Of a stretch of 64,000 nt of DNA, positions 63,725 through 64,000 are shown piece after piece. How positions within the stretch are numbered: the stretch's first letter is position 1; every line of letters starts with the position of its first letter. A program made the translations under genes and the position numbers. This DNA comes from Nitrospira moscoviensis (GTDB taxonomy: Bacteria; Nitrospirota; Nitrospiria; Nitrospirales; Nitrospiraceae): the NCBI RefSeq assembly GCF_001273775.1, contig NZ_CP011801.1:2396001-2460000 (forward strand), given 5' to 3'. Below the pieces are notes generated by a model. The model was not told where the DNA came from and did no database searches. It was given only the letters and a program-made list of their open reading frames with translations.

Positions 63725-64000
63725 CTAGAACTGATGCCACAGATGCGTCGCCGGCCGTCGTTCCCGGATCACCCGATAACTTTCGGCGTCGGACGCGATC
63801 CTCACGCGCATGAAATCCTTTCCGAAGAGCCGCGCCGCAAGTCCCATCGGAGTGAGAATGCCGTAAAAGAACAGCGTGAGAATGATGCGCGTGTTGATCC
63901 AGCCCAACGCATGCCCCAGCGCCATCCAACCCCGGTGAACCGGCGCAAGCGCCCGCGGCGCTATCCCGGCGGCCAGGATGAGGACGCCGGCGGCGGCCAG
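63725..64000 (-). CDS. SxtJ-like membrane protein, 5' part beyond window
   Basis: The C-terminal 91 residues are in the window and the frame is open to the edge. ALGHALGWINTRIIL and LFFYGILTPMGLAARLFGKD are typical of SxtJ-type proteins. In other genomes a carbamoyltransferase gene lies upstream, which would be to the right of this window. Confidence 0.82.
   Translation of the reverse strand: MAAAGVLILAAGIAPRALAPVHRGWMALGHALGWINTRIILTLFFYGILTPMGLAARLFGKDFMRVRIASDAESYRVIRERRPATHLWHQF

Overview
The window is high-GC (roughly 63-66%) bacterial chromosome with no rRNA, tRNA, CRISPR array, prophage or intact insertion sequence. The gene mix (many two-component proteins with PAS and HisKA_3 domains, BON-domain lipoproteins, a short CydAB pair, a sensory-rhodopsin-transducer homologue, an SmbP-like protein, CusCBA-type metal efflux, an SxtJ/DUF5989/SGNH polysaccharide group) suggests a Nitrospira-like member of the Nitrospirota. 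That is an inference from gene content; no marker gene is present to prove it.

Layout. 1-4843: two minus-strand PAS/HisKA_3 histidine kinases, the second fused to two receiver domains. 5201-9806: small envelope proteins, an M48 protease, an exported Lon-type protease domain, a methyltransferase and a zinc-ribbon protein. 10051-13002: a membrane histidine kinase and an NtrC-type sigma-54 activator. 13346-26484: a long stress and envelope region (single-domain receiver, BON proteins, Slp, SmbP-like, PRC-barrel, ASRT, VKOR-like, SPW, SDR). 26570-29053: cytochrome bd oxidase. 29532-36609: CBS protein, EEP nuclease, PLD-DedA fusion, hemerythrin, DksA-like protein. 37121-38106: a two-gene nucleotidyltransferase module between 49-bp direct repeats. 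38276-45890: GH15 enzyme, M50 protease, DoxX, VKOR-like protein, a second nucleotidyltransferase, phosphoesterase, flavoprotein, BON and YtxH proteins. 46239-55269: ABC exporter and a CusCBA-like pump. 55550-57674: two response regulators. 57959-60895: a pair of paralogous secreted proteins. 61001-64000: start of a polysaccharide cluster running off the right edge.

Main result. Two promoter classes tie much of the window together. (1) Eleven clear promoters (plus one weaker) have a GG-N10-GC sigma-54 core, and about 70-110 bp upstream of each lies a pair of 13-bp palindromes, GGACANNNTGTCC-like, whose centres are 19-21 bp apart. Nine such paired sites serve the twelve promoters because three of them sit between divergent genes. 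Two of the sites flank the kinase/NtrC operon, so that regulator is the natural candidate. The predicted targets are envelope and stress genes. (2) Five promoters carry a box CCRGGGGWWCNCCTAGTRG centred near -42, 19-20 bases before a TANGGT-like -10. They precede a hybrid kinase, an Hsp20-like operon, a small winged-helix protein, the metal-efflux operon and a LuxR-type response regulator, which is the candidate activator.

The intergenic regions are also full of short-word inverted repeats. At least eight families occur, each built from degenerate copies of a word of about 8-14 bases arranged head to head. They abut stop codons and sometimes extend into coding sequence. A separate MITE-like element with CAGGCTGTT termini occurs four times.
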